From Streptococcus equinus ATCC 9812 (lineage in GTDB: Bacteria; Bacillota; Bacilli; Lactobacillales; Streptococcaceae): a DNA stretch of 64,000 bases. Both the position numbers and the translations under genes were made by a program. The stretch covers positions 1,107,532 to 1,171,531 of the forward strand of contig NZ_GL698429.1 of assembly GCF_000187265.1 (NCBI RefSeq), in the 5' to 3' direction. The notes below the pieces were generated by a model that searched no databases, was not told the DNA's origin, and worked only from the letters and a program-made list of their open reading frames with translations. Below are positions 55,216-64,000 of the stretch, piece after piece. Every line of letters begins with the position of its first letter. Within the stretch, counting starts at the first letter, position 1.

Positions 55216-57540
55216 ATGGCGACTGTTAAAACAAATGCAGATGTTTTTGAAAAAGCCTGGGAGGGCTTTAAAGGTACTGACTGGAAAGAAAAAGCCAGCG
55301 TTTCTCGTTTCGTACAAGCTAACTACACACCTTATGATGATGATGAAAGCTTCTTAGCTCCAGCTACTGAACGCTCTCTTAAAATCAAAAAAATCATTGA
55401 AGATACAAAAGCTAAATACGAAGCAACTCGTTTCCCAATGGACACTCGTCCAACATCAATCGCAGATATTCCTGCCGGCTATATTTCAAAAGACGATGAA
55501 TTAATCTACGGTATTCAAAATGATGAGTTGTTCAAATTGAATTTCATGCCAAAAGGTGGTATCCGTATGGCAGAAACAGCACTTAAAGAACATGGTTATG
55601 AACCAGATCCTGCTGTTCATGAAATTTTCACAAAATATACTACTACAGTAAATGACGGAATTTTCCGCGCTTATACATCTAATATCCGCCGTGCGCGTCA
55701 CGCACACACTGTAACTGGTCTTCCGGATGCTTACTCTCGTGGACGTATCATCGGTGTTTACGCACGTCTGGCTCTTTATGGTGCTGACTACTTGATGCAA
55801 GAAAAAGTTAACGACTGGAACGCCATCACTGAAATCGACGAAGAGTCAATCCGTCTTCGTGAAGAAGTAAACATGCAATACCAAGCTCTTGGTGAAGTTG
55901 TTAAACTTGGTGACCTTTACGGACTTGATGTTCGTAAACCAGCCATGAACGTTAAAGAAGCTATCCAATGGGTTAACATTGCTTTCATGGCGGTGTGTCG
56001 TGTTATCAATGGTGCCGCTACTTCTCTAGGACGTGTTCCAATTGTTCTCGACATCTTTGCAGAACGTGACCTTGCTCGTGGTACATTTACAGAATCAGAA
56101 ATTCAAGAATTTGTTGATGACTTTGTCTTGAAACTTCGTACTGTTAAATTCGCACGTACAAAAGCTTATGATGAACTTTACTCAGGTGACCCAACATTCA
56201 TCACTACTTCTATGGCTGGTATGGGTGCTGACGGTCGTCACCGTGTAACTAAAATGGACTACCGTTTCTTGCACACACTCGATAACATCGGTAACGCTCC
56301 AGAACCAAACTTGACAGTTCTTTGGACTGATAAATTGCCATACTCATTTCGTCATTATTGCATGAAGATGTCACACAAACACTCTTCAATCCAATATGAA
56401 GGTGTGACAACAATGGCTAAAGATGGTTACGGTGAAATGTCATGTATCTCATGCTGTGTATCACCACTTGACCCAGAAAACGAAGAACAACGTCACAACA
56501 TCCAATACTTCGGTGCTCGTGTAAACGTCCTTAAAGCTCTTCTTACTGGTTTAAACGGTGGTTACGATGATGTTCACAAAGACTACAAAGTATTTGACAT
56601 CGAACCAGTACGTGACGAAATCCTTGATTTCGAAACAGTTAAAGCTAACTTCGAAAAATCACTTGATTGGTTGACTTCAACTTATGTAGATGCCCTTAAC
56701 ATCATTCACTACATGACTGATAAATACAACTACGAAGCTGTTCAAATGGCATTCTTACCAACTAAACAACGTGCTAACATGGGATTTGGTATCTGTGGAT
56801 TTGCAAACACTGTTGATACATTGTCAGCAATCAAATACGCTACTGTAAAACCAATCCGCGACGAAAATGGTTACATCTATGACTACGAAACTACTGGTGA
56901 CTACCCACGTTGGGGTGAAGATGACCCACGTTCTAACGAACTTGCAGAATGGTTGATTGAAGCTTACACTACTCGCCTTCGTCGTCATAAACTTTACAAG
57001 AACGCTGAAGCAACTGTATCACTTCTTACAATCACTTCAAACGTTGCTTACTCTAAACAAACTGGTAACTCTCCAGTTCACAAAGGGGTTTACCTCAACG
57101 AAGATGGTACTGTAAACCTTTCTAAACTTGAATTCTTCTCACCGGGTGCCAACCCATCTAACAAAGCTCGTGGTGGTTGGTTACAAAACTTGAACTCTCT
57201 TGCTAGCCTTGACTTCTCATATGCTGCAGATGGTATCTCACTTACAACTCAAGTTTCTCCACGCGCTCTTGGTAAGACATTCGATGAACAAGTTGATAAC
57301 TTGGTAACTATCCTTGATGGTTACTTCGAAAACGGTGGACAACACGTTAACTTGAACGTCATGGACCTTAAAGATGTTTATGATAAAATTATGAATGGTG
57401 AAGATGTTATCGTTCGTATCTCAGGTTATTGTGTCAACACTAAATACCTTACAAAAGAACAAAAGACAGAATTGACTCAACGTGTCTTCCACGAAGTTCT
57501 TTCAATGGATGACGCTGCTGAAACCGTTGCTGCCAAATAA
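55216..57540 (+). CDS. pflB: Formate acetyltransferase (pyruvate formate-lyase)
   Basis: PFL converts pyruvate and CoA to acetyl-CoA and formate in anaerobic mixed-acid fermentation. The 774-residue protein has the active-site cysteine pair in [14 protein letters not shown] (about residues 410-420) and the glycyl-radical loop [13 protein letters not shown] near the C-terminus. AAGGAGA precedes the ATG. The activating enzyme PflA is not in the window. Confidence 0.97.
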   Translation: MATVKTNADVFEKAWEGFKGTDWKEKASVSRFVQANYTPYDDDESFLAPATERSLKIKKIIEDTKAKYEATRFPMDTRPTSIADIPAGYISKDDELIYGIQNDELFKLNFMPKGGIRMAETALKEHGYEPDPAVHEIFTKYTTTVNDGIFRAYTSNIRRARHAHTVTGLPDAYSRGRIIGVYARLALYGADYLMQEKVNDWNAITEIDEESIRLREEVNMQYQALGEVVKLGDLYGLDVRKPAMNVKEAIQWVNIAFMAVCRVINGAATSLGRVPIVLDIFAERDLARGTFTESEIQEFVDDFVLKLRTVKFARTKAYDELYSGDPTFITTSMAGMGADGRHRVTKMDYRFLHTLDNIGNAPEPNLTVLWTDKLPYSFRHYCMKMSHKHSSIQYEGVTTMAKDGYGEMSCISCCVSPLDPENEEQRHNIQYFGARVNVLKALLTGLNGGYDDVHKDYKVFDIEPVRDEILDFETVKANFEKSLDWLTSTYVDALNIIHYMTDKYNYEAVQMAFLPTKQRANMGFGICGFANTVDTLSAIKYATVKPIRDENGYIYDYETTGDYPRWGEDDPRSNELAEWLIEAYTTRLRRHKLYKNAEATVSLLTITSNVAYSKQTGNSPVHKGVYLNEDGTVNLSKLEFFSPGANPSNKARGGWLQNLNSLASLDFSYAADGISLTTQVSPRALGKTFDEQVDNLVTILDGYFENGGQHVNLNVMDLKDVYDKIMNGEDVIVRISGYCVNTKYLTKEQKTELTQRVFHEVLSMDDAAETVAAK

Positions 57541-57549
57541 TAAATATCA

Positions 57550-57584
57550 AAAAAGACTTTGTCAGTTGACAGAGTCTTTTTTTG
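57550..57584 (+). terminator. pflB terminator, overlapping the next promoter
   Basis: AAAGACT-TTGTCA pairs with TGACA-GAGTCTTT, followed by seven T. The TTGACA in its 3' arm is also the -35 of the downstream gene. Confidence 0.85.
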
Positions 57585-57594
57585 TCCTTAAAAT
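57566..57594 (+). promoter_or_regulatory. Promoter of the GNAT gene, predicting a leaderless mRNA
   Basis: TTGACA (57566-57571), 17-bp spacer, TAAAAT (57589-57594). The -10 ends exactly 6 nt before the ATG at 57601 and there is no room for a ribosome site. Confidence 0.7.
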
Positions 57595-57600
57595 AGAGCT

Positions 57601-58038
57601 ATGAAAATCAAACAAACACGAAATACACTCTCAGATACATACCTTGATGCCATGAAAATTCGTCAAGAAGTTTTTGTTAAAGGGCAGGGCGTCCCATTAT
57701 CGCTTGAAATCGACGAAAACGAAGCTCACTGCCTTCATTTTGTCCTTTACCATAGTAATGGACAAGCTGTCGCAACTTGCCGTATTTTGCCTAATCATGA
57801 CCTTAGCCAAGTAACTTTGCAACGCATGGCTGTTCTTAAAGACTATCAAGGAAAACACTTAGGACAATACTTGCTAGAAGATGTCATTAACTTTTGTAAA
57901 GCTCAAGAGTTTAAACGTATCATCCTTCACGCACAGCTATCTGCCAAAGGTTTTTACGATAAACTTGGTTTTACATGTTTTGGCGATGAATTTGAAGAAG
58001 CTGGTATTCAGCATATCAGCATGGAAAAAATTCTCTAA
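57601..58038 (+). CDS. GNAT family N-acetyltransferase (ElaA/YjcF-like)
   Basis: The 145-residue protein has the acetyl-CoA loop region LQRMAVLKDYQGKHLGQYLLEDV and ends ARGFYDKLGFTCFGDEF-like (SAKGFYDKLGF). The N-terminal IRQEVFVKGQGVPLSLEIDE block is typical of YjcF-type acetyltransferases. The substrate is unknown. The promoter position predicts translation from a leaderless mRNA. Confidence 0.88.
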   Translation: MKIKQTRNTLSDTYLDAMKIRQEVFVKGQGVPLSLEIDENEAHCLHFVLYHSNGQAVATCRILPNHDLSQVTLQRMAVLKDYQGKHLGQYLLEDVINFCKAQEFKRIILHAQLSAKGFYDKLGFTCFGDEFEEAGIQHISMEKIL

Positions 58039-58051
58039 AATTTTAGATATT

Positions 58052-58084
58052 AAAAGCTCTCTTATACAAGAGAGCTTTTTTTTA
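58052..58084 (+). terminator. Terminator of the GNAT gene
   Basis: AAAAGCTCTCT/AGAGAGCTTTT stem followed by T run on the plus strand. Confidence 0.85.
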
Positions 58085-58126
58085 TGACACTGTGGAGAGC
58101 TTAAAAAGATTGACTACTTTTCCTAT

Positions 58127-58741
58127 TTATTCTTTTCCTCTTAGGCGATGGAATTTTTCTTTGATTGCTTCTGCGATATCATTACCTTGTTCTTTAAAGT
58201 GATTGATACGACGTTCGTTCACATCTTCTTGAAACTTATCAAACAATTCATCTTGAACCTGACCTGCAAGCTCAATTTCACGAGCAAGTGCTACAGCATC
58301 CCAACGCATAATATTAGTTTTATAAGGAGCAAAGACATGGTTTAGTACGCTTTCGTCTTCTTCATGAACTAGAGCAATCACCGCCACATCACCGTCAAGC
58401 AACTTCGTTGTGACTTCTTCAATCAAACTATCATCATTTGCATCGTTCATACTACCGCTAGCAGCACCAGCAAGACTTCCAATACCATATCCGATGATAA
58501 CTCCGATTGGTCCGCTCAAGATACCGAGTAAACCACCAATGATACCACCAATTGTGGCATATTCGTGACTAGAATCATCAAAATCAACGGAATCTTTGAT
58601 ACTAATTTTTCCATTTTCGTTTTTCACCAAAGCAATTTGAGCAATCTGTGTTTTTTGATCTTGCTTAAAAGCTTTTAATTCTGAAAATGCTTGGTACGCT
58701 TCACTTTCAACATTGAAAACAACCGTAAGTACATCTGCCAT
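58127..58741 (-). CDS. DUF1269 family protein
   Basis: The start MADVLTVVFNVESEAYQAFSELK at 58741 has AGGAGG upstream. The 204-residue protein has a ferredoxin-like N-terminal part, a central Gly-rich hydrophobic stretch (IGGIIGGLLGILSGPIGVII, about 82-105) likely to insert in membranes, and a charged helical C-terminus. DUF1269 proteins have no known function. Monocistronic as far as can be seen. Confidence 0.8.
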   Translation of the reverse strand: MADVLTVVFNVESEAYQAFSELKAFKQDQKTQIAQIALVKNENGKISIKDSVDFDDSSHEYATIGGIIGGLLGILSGPIGVIIGYGIGSLAGAASGSMNDANDDSLIEEVTTKLLDGDVAVIALVHEEDESVLNHVFAPYKTNIMRWDAVALAREIELAGQVQDELFDKFQEDVNERRINHFKEQGNDIAEAIKEKFHRLRGKE

Positions 58742-58836
58742 AAGCCTATCCTCCTTTTCTCTGACTAACTTCATTATAGCACTTTCATGCAAAAAAAGCC
58801 GAGAAAAAGTTAAACGTTTTCATGTTTTTATTAATC

Positions 58837-59757
58837 TTACAAATTTTCCTGAATCCAATCAGAAATTTTCTTTCGCTCCTCAATCCAAAGGGGACGATCA
58901 TCATAAGCATAGGTGCGATTCGTCAAGAAAATAGCTGCCTTTTGTTCTTTGCGATTTATCGCAACATAAGTTCCAGTATAACCAGTGTGATCAAGCCAAT
59001 CACCTTCTTTATTCCAAGCAAGTGAACGCTCTTTATTAGCACGGCTATAATTTTGCCAAATATCACGTGCAAAGTCATCAGTCAGATAATGCTGACACAT
59101 TTTTTCCAAATCACTTACAGTTGAAAATAACCCTGCCGAGCCAGAATGGCAACCAAGAACTTTTGCTTTTGGATCATGGACAACACCATCTAAAATTCCT
59201 GCAACGGTCGGCACAGCGTTTTTTACAGGTCCAAAACTGGTGTCTGACATAGCAAAAGGATTAAAGACCTCTTCTTGAAAAATAGCTTGTAAAGATTTAT
59301 CGAAGATTTTTTCCAGCATAAAGCCTAGCAGTAAGAAATTAATGTCAGTATAAAGAAAATCTTTTTTATCTTCTACCGTGATATGATTGATTGCATCTTT
59401 AAGCTGCTCAGCATTAAGAGAATCTCGATTTGGAATAAAAGGATTAATACCACTGCTATGCGTTAAGAGCTGACGAAGCGTAAGCTTATTCTCATGAAAT
59501 TCAGGATAGTAGTGCTTAAAAGGCATATCAATATCCAACTTACCCTCACGAACAAGCGAGATGACTACAGTGCCCACTCCAACAACCTTAGATACCGACG
59601 CCAAATCATAAAGCATCCCAGGCTGGACAGGATTGTCACCATCAATTGTTCCAACATAGGATTCTGACCATTTACCGCCTTTAAAAAGAGCTATAGAAGC
59701 TCCATGATAAATATTACGATCAATCTGATCATTCACAACATCAATTAAATCGATCAT
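58837..59757 (-). CDS. Serine hydrolase, beta-lactamase class C-like
   Basis: The start MIDLIDVVNDQ (59757) overlaps the cppA stop by 4 nt (ATGA-type), so the genes are coupled. The 306-residue protein has the SxxK motif in LASVSKVVG (about residue 55), a Tyr motif region around YTDINFLLLG, and a late HTGYTG motif. No signal peptide is present, so it acts in the cytoplasm; true beta-lactamase activity is unlikely. It may be an esterase or peptidase. Confidence 0.85.
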   Translation of the reverse strand: MIDLIDVVNDQIDRNIYHGASIALFKGGKWSESYVGTIDGDNPVQPGMLYDLASVSKVVGVGTVVISLVREGKLDIDMPFKHYYPEFHENKLTLRQLLTHSSGINPFIPNRDSLNAEQLKDAINHITVEDKKDFLYTDINFLLLGFMLEKIFDKSLQAIFQEEVFNPFAMSDTSFGPVKNAVPTVAGILDGVVHDPKAKVLGCHSGSAGLFSTVSDLEKMCQHYLTDDFARDIWQNYSRANKERSLAWNKEGDWLDHTGYTGTYVAINRKEQKAAIFLTNRTYAYDDRPLWIEERKKISDWIQENL

Positions 59758-60500
59758 TTGATAAACCAAATTTCAACTTGACTAGGATCTGAAAGAACAA
59801 GAACACTCTCTTTTTTATCCAAATAAATGGATTGCTCTTTAGATTCCAAATAATCTGCCAAAGCTCTCAAGTCATATTCTTTAGGAACTTTAAATTCAAG
59901 AATTTCCAAATCCCAAGTTTTAAGTGGGTCAATCGTCAAATCTGAACCGTTACCTTCTTTGAACTTAAGATTTAATGGCAAGTTACCACCAAAGATATCT
60001 TTATAGAAAGCTTGTGAGCTTGCTTTATCAGCAACATTTAGCGTCAATCCTTCAAAACGGAAGGCTGAAACTTCTTCTAATTTATCATTTTCAGGAAAAG
60101 GTCGATTGTCAATTTCTTCAAGAGTTTGAATGTCATCTTCTGAGTGTAACAGGAAAAGATCACCTTCTGGAGAAACTGTCTCAAAAGCATAACCACGGTC
60201 ACCTTTAAATAGACGTTCTACGTCAACACCGTTACCTAAAATTGCTTCGATTTCATCAGCTTTAGGAATTTTAACAATAATTTTATTAATTTTTTTATCG
60301 CCTTTAACAGCACGAGTCCATGGTGCTGGTGATTCTTCAATAACAAAACGTGCATTTCGTTGTTTTGTTGAAAAAACGGCGATTGCATTTTCTTCGTGAA
60401 CTAATTTAAAACCTAATCGTTGGTAGAAATCAACGTTTTGATCTCGATTGTTGATTCGTAAAACAGGGTGCCTAAACGTGACTCCGTTAAATAAAGTCAT
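59754..60500 (-). CDS. cppA: CppA family protein (VOC fold)
   Basis: The 248-residue protein matches streptococcal CppA, once described as a C3-degrading proteinase homologue and built of two glyoxalase/VOC-like modules (VTFRHPVLRINNRDQNVDFYQRLGFKLV at the N-terminus; FEGLTLNVADKASSQAFYKDIFGG near residue 150). No signal peptide is present. GAGGAG precedes the ATG. It is coupled to the downstream serine hydrolase. Confidence 0.88.
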   Translation of the reverse strand: MTLFNGVTFRHPVLRINNRDQNVDFYQRLGFKLVHEENAIAVFSTKQRNARFVIEESPAPWTRAVKGDKKINKIIVKIPKADEIEAILGNGVDVERLFKGDRGYAFETVSPEGDLFLLHSEDDIQTLEEIDNRPFPENDKLEEVSAFRFEGLTLNVADKASSQAFYKDIFGGNLPLNLKFKEGNGSDLTIDPLKTWDLEILEFKVPKEYDLRALADYLESKEQSIYLDKKESVLVLSDPSQVEIWFIK

Positions 60501-60631
60501 AAAAATCTCCTCACAGTGTTATGTATTTATAGATTATACGAGTAAGTTCTTATAAAAAATAAGGACCGTGTCTTTTCTATTTTAGAAAAAATTAGTCAGT
60601 TTGACAAGAAATTATGCTTTTCACGACAAAA

Positions 60632-60658
60632 CAAAAAAGAACCCGAAGGTTCTTTTTT
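60632..60658 (-). terminator. glpF terminator
   Basis: AAGAACC/GGTTCTT stem with a TTCG loop and T run on the minus strand. Confidence 0.85.
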
Positions 60659-60671
60659 CTGTTTTATTATC

Positions 60672-61523
60672 TTATAGATACAATAGTTTAAACAAGGCAA
60701 CTGCAGCAATACCAGCAAGGATTGGAGCTACAACTGGTACCCATGAATACCACCATTTAGAATCGCCTTTGTGTTCACCAAGAATTGATTTTGGAAGCAA
60801 CGCATGGACGATACGTGGACCAAGATCACGTGCAGGGTTAAGACCAGGACCTGTAGGACCACCGAGTGAAGCTACGAGTGTCATTACCAAGAAACCTAAA
60901 GCAAGGTGAGCTACTGATAAACCTGAGTTAGTGAAAGATCCCAGTTGCAATTTACCTTGAATAGTCGTGCCATCAATGCCTTGTTCTGTAGCGTATTGAA
61001 CAATTTCAGAACCAAAGTAGTTCTTAGTAAGTGCCATAGCCCCAAAGAAAAGAACGAATGAACCTAAGAACTCATTCAAGAAACCGTTAATCCAAGCAGC
61101 TTTGTGGCTTTCTTTTGTACCATCGTCAACAGCTGAGATAGTTGAGAATGAACCAAGGATAGCATTTGGATTTTCAGTTTTAAGGTAGTATGGCTTGTGT
61201 GTCATAACGATAAGCAATTGACCAAACATTGCACCAAGTAATTGTGCAGTGATGTACTGTGGAACGTGTGACCAGTCAAATAAACCTGAAACTGCAAGTG
61301 CAAGTGTGAAGGCTGGATTAATGTGGTTACCTGAAACGTTACCAAACATGAGTGCAGGAATCATAACACCAAAACCATACCCAAGTGCAATGATAACCCA
61401 CCCAGAGTGATTCCCTTTTGTCCCCTTAAGTTCCACATTAGCAACTGCACCATTACCAAGAATGATGAGTAAAGCTGTCCCGATAAATTCTGTGATGTAT
61501 TTCACAGTCCATGAAAAGTCCAT
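60672..61523 (-). CDS. glpF: Glycerol facilitator / aquaporin (large Gla type)
   Basis: The start MDFSWTVKYITEFIGTALLI at 61523 follows GGAGG by 12 nt. The 283-residue MIP-family channel has the two NPA boxes, NHINPAFTLALAV (about residue 70) and GLNPARDLGPR (about 237), and six membrane helices. The length and the glycine-rich extended loop resemble the Gla-type glycerol facilitators of lactic acid bacteria. It is divergent from pepX with overlapping promoters. Confidence 0.94.
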   Translation of the reverse strand: MDFSWTVKYITEFIGTALLIILGNGAVANVELKGTKGNHSGWVIIALGYGFGVMIPALMFGNVSGNHINPAFTLALAVSGLFDWSHVPQYITAQLLGAMFGQLLIVMTHKPYYLKTENPNAILGSFSTISAVDDGTKESHKAAWINGFLNEFLGSFVLFFGAMALTKNYFGSEIVQYATEQGIDGTTIQGKLQLGSFTNSGLSVAHLALGFLVMTLVASLGGPTGPGLNPARDLGPRIVHALLPKSILGEHKGDSKWWYSWVPVVAPILAGIAAVALFKLLYL

Positions 61524-61554
61524 GTCTTTTTGTTTCCTCCAAAAAAAATATAGC

Positions 61555-61584
61555 TTAGACAACTAACATTTTATCAAGTATAAT
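61555..61584 (+). promoter_or_regulatory. pepX promoter
   Basis: TTAGAC (61555-61560), 18-bp spacer, TATAAT (61579-61584). It overlaps the divergent glpF promoter. A CcpA-like TTAAAACGTTTACT lies downstream near 61610. Confidence 0.65.
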
Positions 61585-61596
61585 AGACAATGTAAA
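61568..61596 (-). promoter_or_regulatory. glpF promoter
   Basis: TTTACA (61591-61596), 17-bp spacer, TAAAAT (61568-61573) on the minus strand, interleaved with the pepX promoter so that the two may compete. Confidence 0.65.
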
Positions 61597-61643
61597 GGTT
61601 ATCTGTAAAATTAAAACGTTTACTTTTAGAAGGAGAAATTTTC

Positions 61644-63926
61644 ATGAAATATAACCAATTCTCTTACATACCACGGCCTGCCGATACTTGTGAACAAGAA
61701 TTACAAGCTCTTGGATTTGAGCTTAACAAACGTCAATCTGATAAAGAGACATTAGAGCACTTCTGCCGTAAGATTTTCTTTAATTATAAAGATACGGACT
61801 ATCCACTTGGCAACCTTATTGCTGATTTTGAAACTGATTTACTAACATTCTTGCAATCTGATTATCCTTTAACGGCAGATATTTTTTATACTGTTGCTCT
61901 TCAATTGCTTGGATTCACACCACATGTTGATTTTACAGATACAACCGACTTTTTAGAAAAAATTGCATTTCCAATCAATTACCAAAAAGGTCACATCATC
62001 GAGATACTTTACCAGCTTCTTCTTAGTCGTCAAAAAAATGGTATGACTTTGCTTGATAACTTGATTAGTAAAGGACTTATCCCAGTTGATAATGATTATC
62101 ATTTTTTCAATGGTAAATCTTTAGCAACCTTTAATACAAATGATTTAATTCGTGAAGTTGTTTATGTACAAGCTCCGCTTGATACTGACAATGATGGTCA
62201 GTTAGATTTGGTTAAAGTTAATATCATTCGTCCTAAAACTAGCCACAAAGTACCAACAATGATGACTGCTAGCCCTTATCACGAAGGGACAAATATCGTT
62301 GCTAACGATAAAAAACTTTACAAAATGGAAGGCGACTTAGCTATCAAGCAAGCAGGTAAAATCGACGTTGAAACTCGAGATTTCAAACCACTTGCAACAC
62401 CTGAATTAGAACTTCCAGTAGGTGAAGCTGAAGAAAGTTTCAGCTTTATCGACCCATACACATTAAACGACTACTTCCTAGCTCGTGGATTTGCAAATAT
62501 TTACGTTTCAGGAGTAGGGACTGCTGGTTCAAATGGCTTTATGACAAGTGGTGACTACGCTCAAGTTGAAAGCTTTAAAGCTGTTATCGATTGGTTAAAT
62601 GGCAGAGCTGTTGCCTTTTCTAGCCATCGCCGTGACCAAAAAGTTCTTGCTGATTGGGCTAGTGGGCTAGTCTGCACAACTGGTAAATCTTATCTCGGTA
62701 CTATGTCAACAGCCCTTGCGACAACAGGTGTCGAAGGACTCAAAGTTATCATCGCTGAATCAGCTATTTCATCTTGGTACGACTACTACCGCGAAAACGG
62801 TCTTGTCTGTAGCCCTGGCGGCTATCCTGGTGAAGACCTTGATGTTCTTACCGAATTGACTTACTCACGAAACTTACTAGCTGGCGATTATCTCCATAAT
62901 AATGACCATTACCAAAAATTACTCGATGAACAATCAGCTAACTTAGACCGAGAAACTGGTGATTACAACCAATTTTGGCATGACCGCAACTACCTTCCTC
63001 ATGCTGATAAGGTATCCGCAACATGCGTTTATACACACGGTCTTCAAGATTGGAATGTTAAACCTCGCCACGTCTTCAATATTTTCAATGCACTGCCTCA
63101 AAATGTCGAAAAACATGCTTTCCTTCACAACGGTGAGCATGTCTACATGCATAACTGGCAATCAATCGATTTCCGCGAAAGTATGAATACACTACTTTCT
63201 GAAAAAATGCTCGGACAAGATAGCCACTATGACTTACCAACACTTATTTGGCAAGATAATAGTCAAGAACAAACTTGGTCAAGTCAATTAACAAAATTTG
63301 GCAGCGATGACAAAGAAACATTATCTCTTGGCACTAACCAACAAATCATTGATAACCACTATGGCAAAGATGACTTCGAACGTTACAGTAAAAACTTCCA
63401 TACTTTCAAGACAGATTTATTTGCTGGAAAGGCAAACAGTATCTGCGTTGATATTCCACTCCACAAAGACTATCACATCAACGGACAAATAACCCTACAT
63501 TTAACACTGAAATCAAGTGAAAATAAAGGGCTCTTATCTGCACAAGTGCTTGATTACGGTCAGAAAAAACGTTTCAAAGATGTGCCAACCAACCGAAACC
63601 TTCATGCTATCGACAACGGGCGCAACTTTTCACGCGAAGCACTTAAAGAATTGCCATTTGTCAAAACACAAGAACGTGTCATCACAAAAGGTGTTCTCAA
63701 TCTGCAAAATCGAAGTGATTTGCTGACTGTCGAAGATATCAAACCAAATGAGTGGATGACTCTTGATTTTACCCTTCAACCAAGCATCTACAAACTCAAA
63801 AAAGGTGATAACTTGCGAGTCCTTCTCTACACAACAGACTTCGAGCACACTATCCGTGATAACGGAAATTACATTTTGACAGTTGATTTGGAAAACTCAA
63901 GTCTTGAAATGCCCGTAGAAAAATAA
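61644..63926 (+). CDS. pepX: Xaa-Pro dipeptidyl-peptidase
   Basis: PepX (S15 family) releases Xaa-Pro dipeptides from peptide N-termini. The 760-residue length is typical of lactic acid bacteria. The order is an N-terminal helical domain (about 1-140), alpha/beta-hydrolase with nucleophile Ser in [10 protein letters not shown] (about residue 350) and Asp/His in THGLQDWNV and [11 protein letters not shown], then a C-terminal jelly-roll. AGAAGGAGA precedes the ATG. Confidence 0.97.
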   Translation: MKYNQFSYIPRPADTCEQELQALGFELNKRQSDKETLEHFCRKIFFNYKDTDYPLGNLIADFETDLLTFLQSDYPLTADIFYTVALQLLGFTPHVDFTDTTDFLEKIAFPINYQKGHIIEILYQLLLSRQKNGMTLLDNLISKGLIPVDNDYHFFNGKSLATFNTNDLIREVVYVQAPLDTDNDGQLDLVKVNIIRPKTSHKVPTMMTASPYHEGTNIVANDKKLYKMEGDLAIKQAGKIDVETRDFKPLATPELELPVGEAEESFSFIDPYTLNDYFLARGFANIYVSGVGTAGSNGFMTSGDYAQVESFKAVIDWLNGRAVAFSSHRRDQKVLADWASGLVCTTGKSYLGTMSTALATTGVEGLKVIIAESAISSWYDYYRENGLVCSPGGYPGEDLDVLTELTYSRNLLAGDYLHNNDHYQKLLDEQSANLDRETGDYNQFWHDRNYLPHADKVSATCVYTHGLQDWNVKPRHVFNIFNALPQNVEKHAFLHNGEHVYMHNWQSIDFRESMNTLLSEKMLGQDSHYDLPTLIWQDNSQEQTWSSQLTKFGSDDKETLSLGTNQQIIDNHYGKDDFERYSKNFHTFKTDLFAGKANSICVDIPLHKDYHINGQITLHLTLKSSENKGLLSAQVLDYGQKKRFKDVPTNRNLHAIDNGRNFSREALKELPFVKTQERVITKGVLNLQNRSDLLTVEDIKPNEWMTLDFTLQPSIYKLKKGDNLRVLLYTTDFEHTIRDNGNYILTVDLENSSLEMPVEK

Positions 63927-63931
63927 CTATC

Positions 63932-63966
63932 AAAAAAGATTGAACCAAAGGTTCAATCTTTTTTAT
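63932..63966 (+). terminator. pepX terminator
   Basis: AAGATTGAACC/GGTTCAATCTT perfect 11-bp stem with T run on the plus strand. I see no feature in the remaining 34 bases of the window. Confidence 0.9.
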
Positions 63967-64000
63967 TTATGAAACGTTAGTAACATCTGTGTCCCAATAT

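Noticed and set aside
1-64000. tRNA, rRNA, prophage, CRISPR array or integrase genes
   Set aside because: Looked for by eye on both strands; no cloverleaf, repeat-spacer pattern or phage gene cluster was found.

Overview
The window is AT-rich Firmicute chromosome. Gene content and order point to Streptococcus: pepX divergent from glpF, cppA, scrKABR, asp23/nusB/efp, rpsF-ssb-rpsR, mutS2/cvpA/zapA beside rnhC/lepB/recD2. The combination fits the bovis/equinus group best, but this is inferred from memory of gene order and not from a search. No tRNA, rRNA, CRISPR array, transposase or prophage gene was found.

Layout. 0-9 kb (minus strand): two possible mini-genes, recG, alr, acpS, two tandem DAHP synthases and secA. 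9-14.6 kb: a complete sucrose module (scrK, scrA, scrB, scrR) with LacI-type operators between the divergent scrA and scrB promoters. 14.7-20 kb: nusB, an Asp23-family gene, efp, a dCMP deaminase, pepQ and two decayed genes (a small membrane protein and a MATE transporter). 20-28 kb: uvrA, corA and a DUF1129 membrane protein (the last two behind structured leaders), a lipoprotein/XRE/DUF2975 cassette, then rpsF-ssb-rpsR. 28-36.5 kb: a pilus-type surface operon read on the minus strand as small coiled-coil protein, signal peptidase, 1641-residue LPxTG adhesin, LPxTG pilin and class C sortase. 36.6-37.5 kb: an apparently gene-free kilobase that holds a transcription unit of very short peptides. 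37.6-48 kb: mutY, two flavoprotein genes, a zinc alcohol dehydrogenase under a MerR-type promoter, trxA, a PAP2 phosphatase, a nadB/nadC deletion chimera and mutS2. 48-64 kb: cvpA, zapA, rnhC, lepB, recD2, dinB, pflB, a GNAT gene, a DUF1269 protein, a serine hydrolase, cppA, glpF and pepX.

The most unusual object is the unit at 36586-37526 (minus strand). A strong promoter (TTGACA, 18-bp spacer, TACAAT) and a perfect terminator enclose six mini-genes of 13-38 codons that share an RYK[N/S]GD core. Five have strong Shine-Dalgarno sites. The core codons differ between copies almost only at synonymous positions, so the peptide rather than the DNA appears to be under selection. A possible frameshifted membrane peptide lies inside the unit, its stop overlapping the start of one RYKSGD gene (TAATG), and a decayed copy is also visible. 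I know of no described family with this motif and do not assign a function.

Other notable signals are four genes (mutY, mutS2, rnhC, GNAT) whose -10 box ends exactly 6 nt before the ATG, predicting leaderless mRNAs; a MutY lacking its iron-sulfur cysteines; a three-domain flavin reductase with an altered active site; a short reading frame overlapping the secA start; and hairpin-rich leaders around corA.
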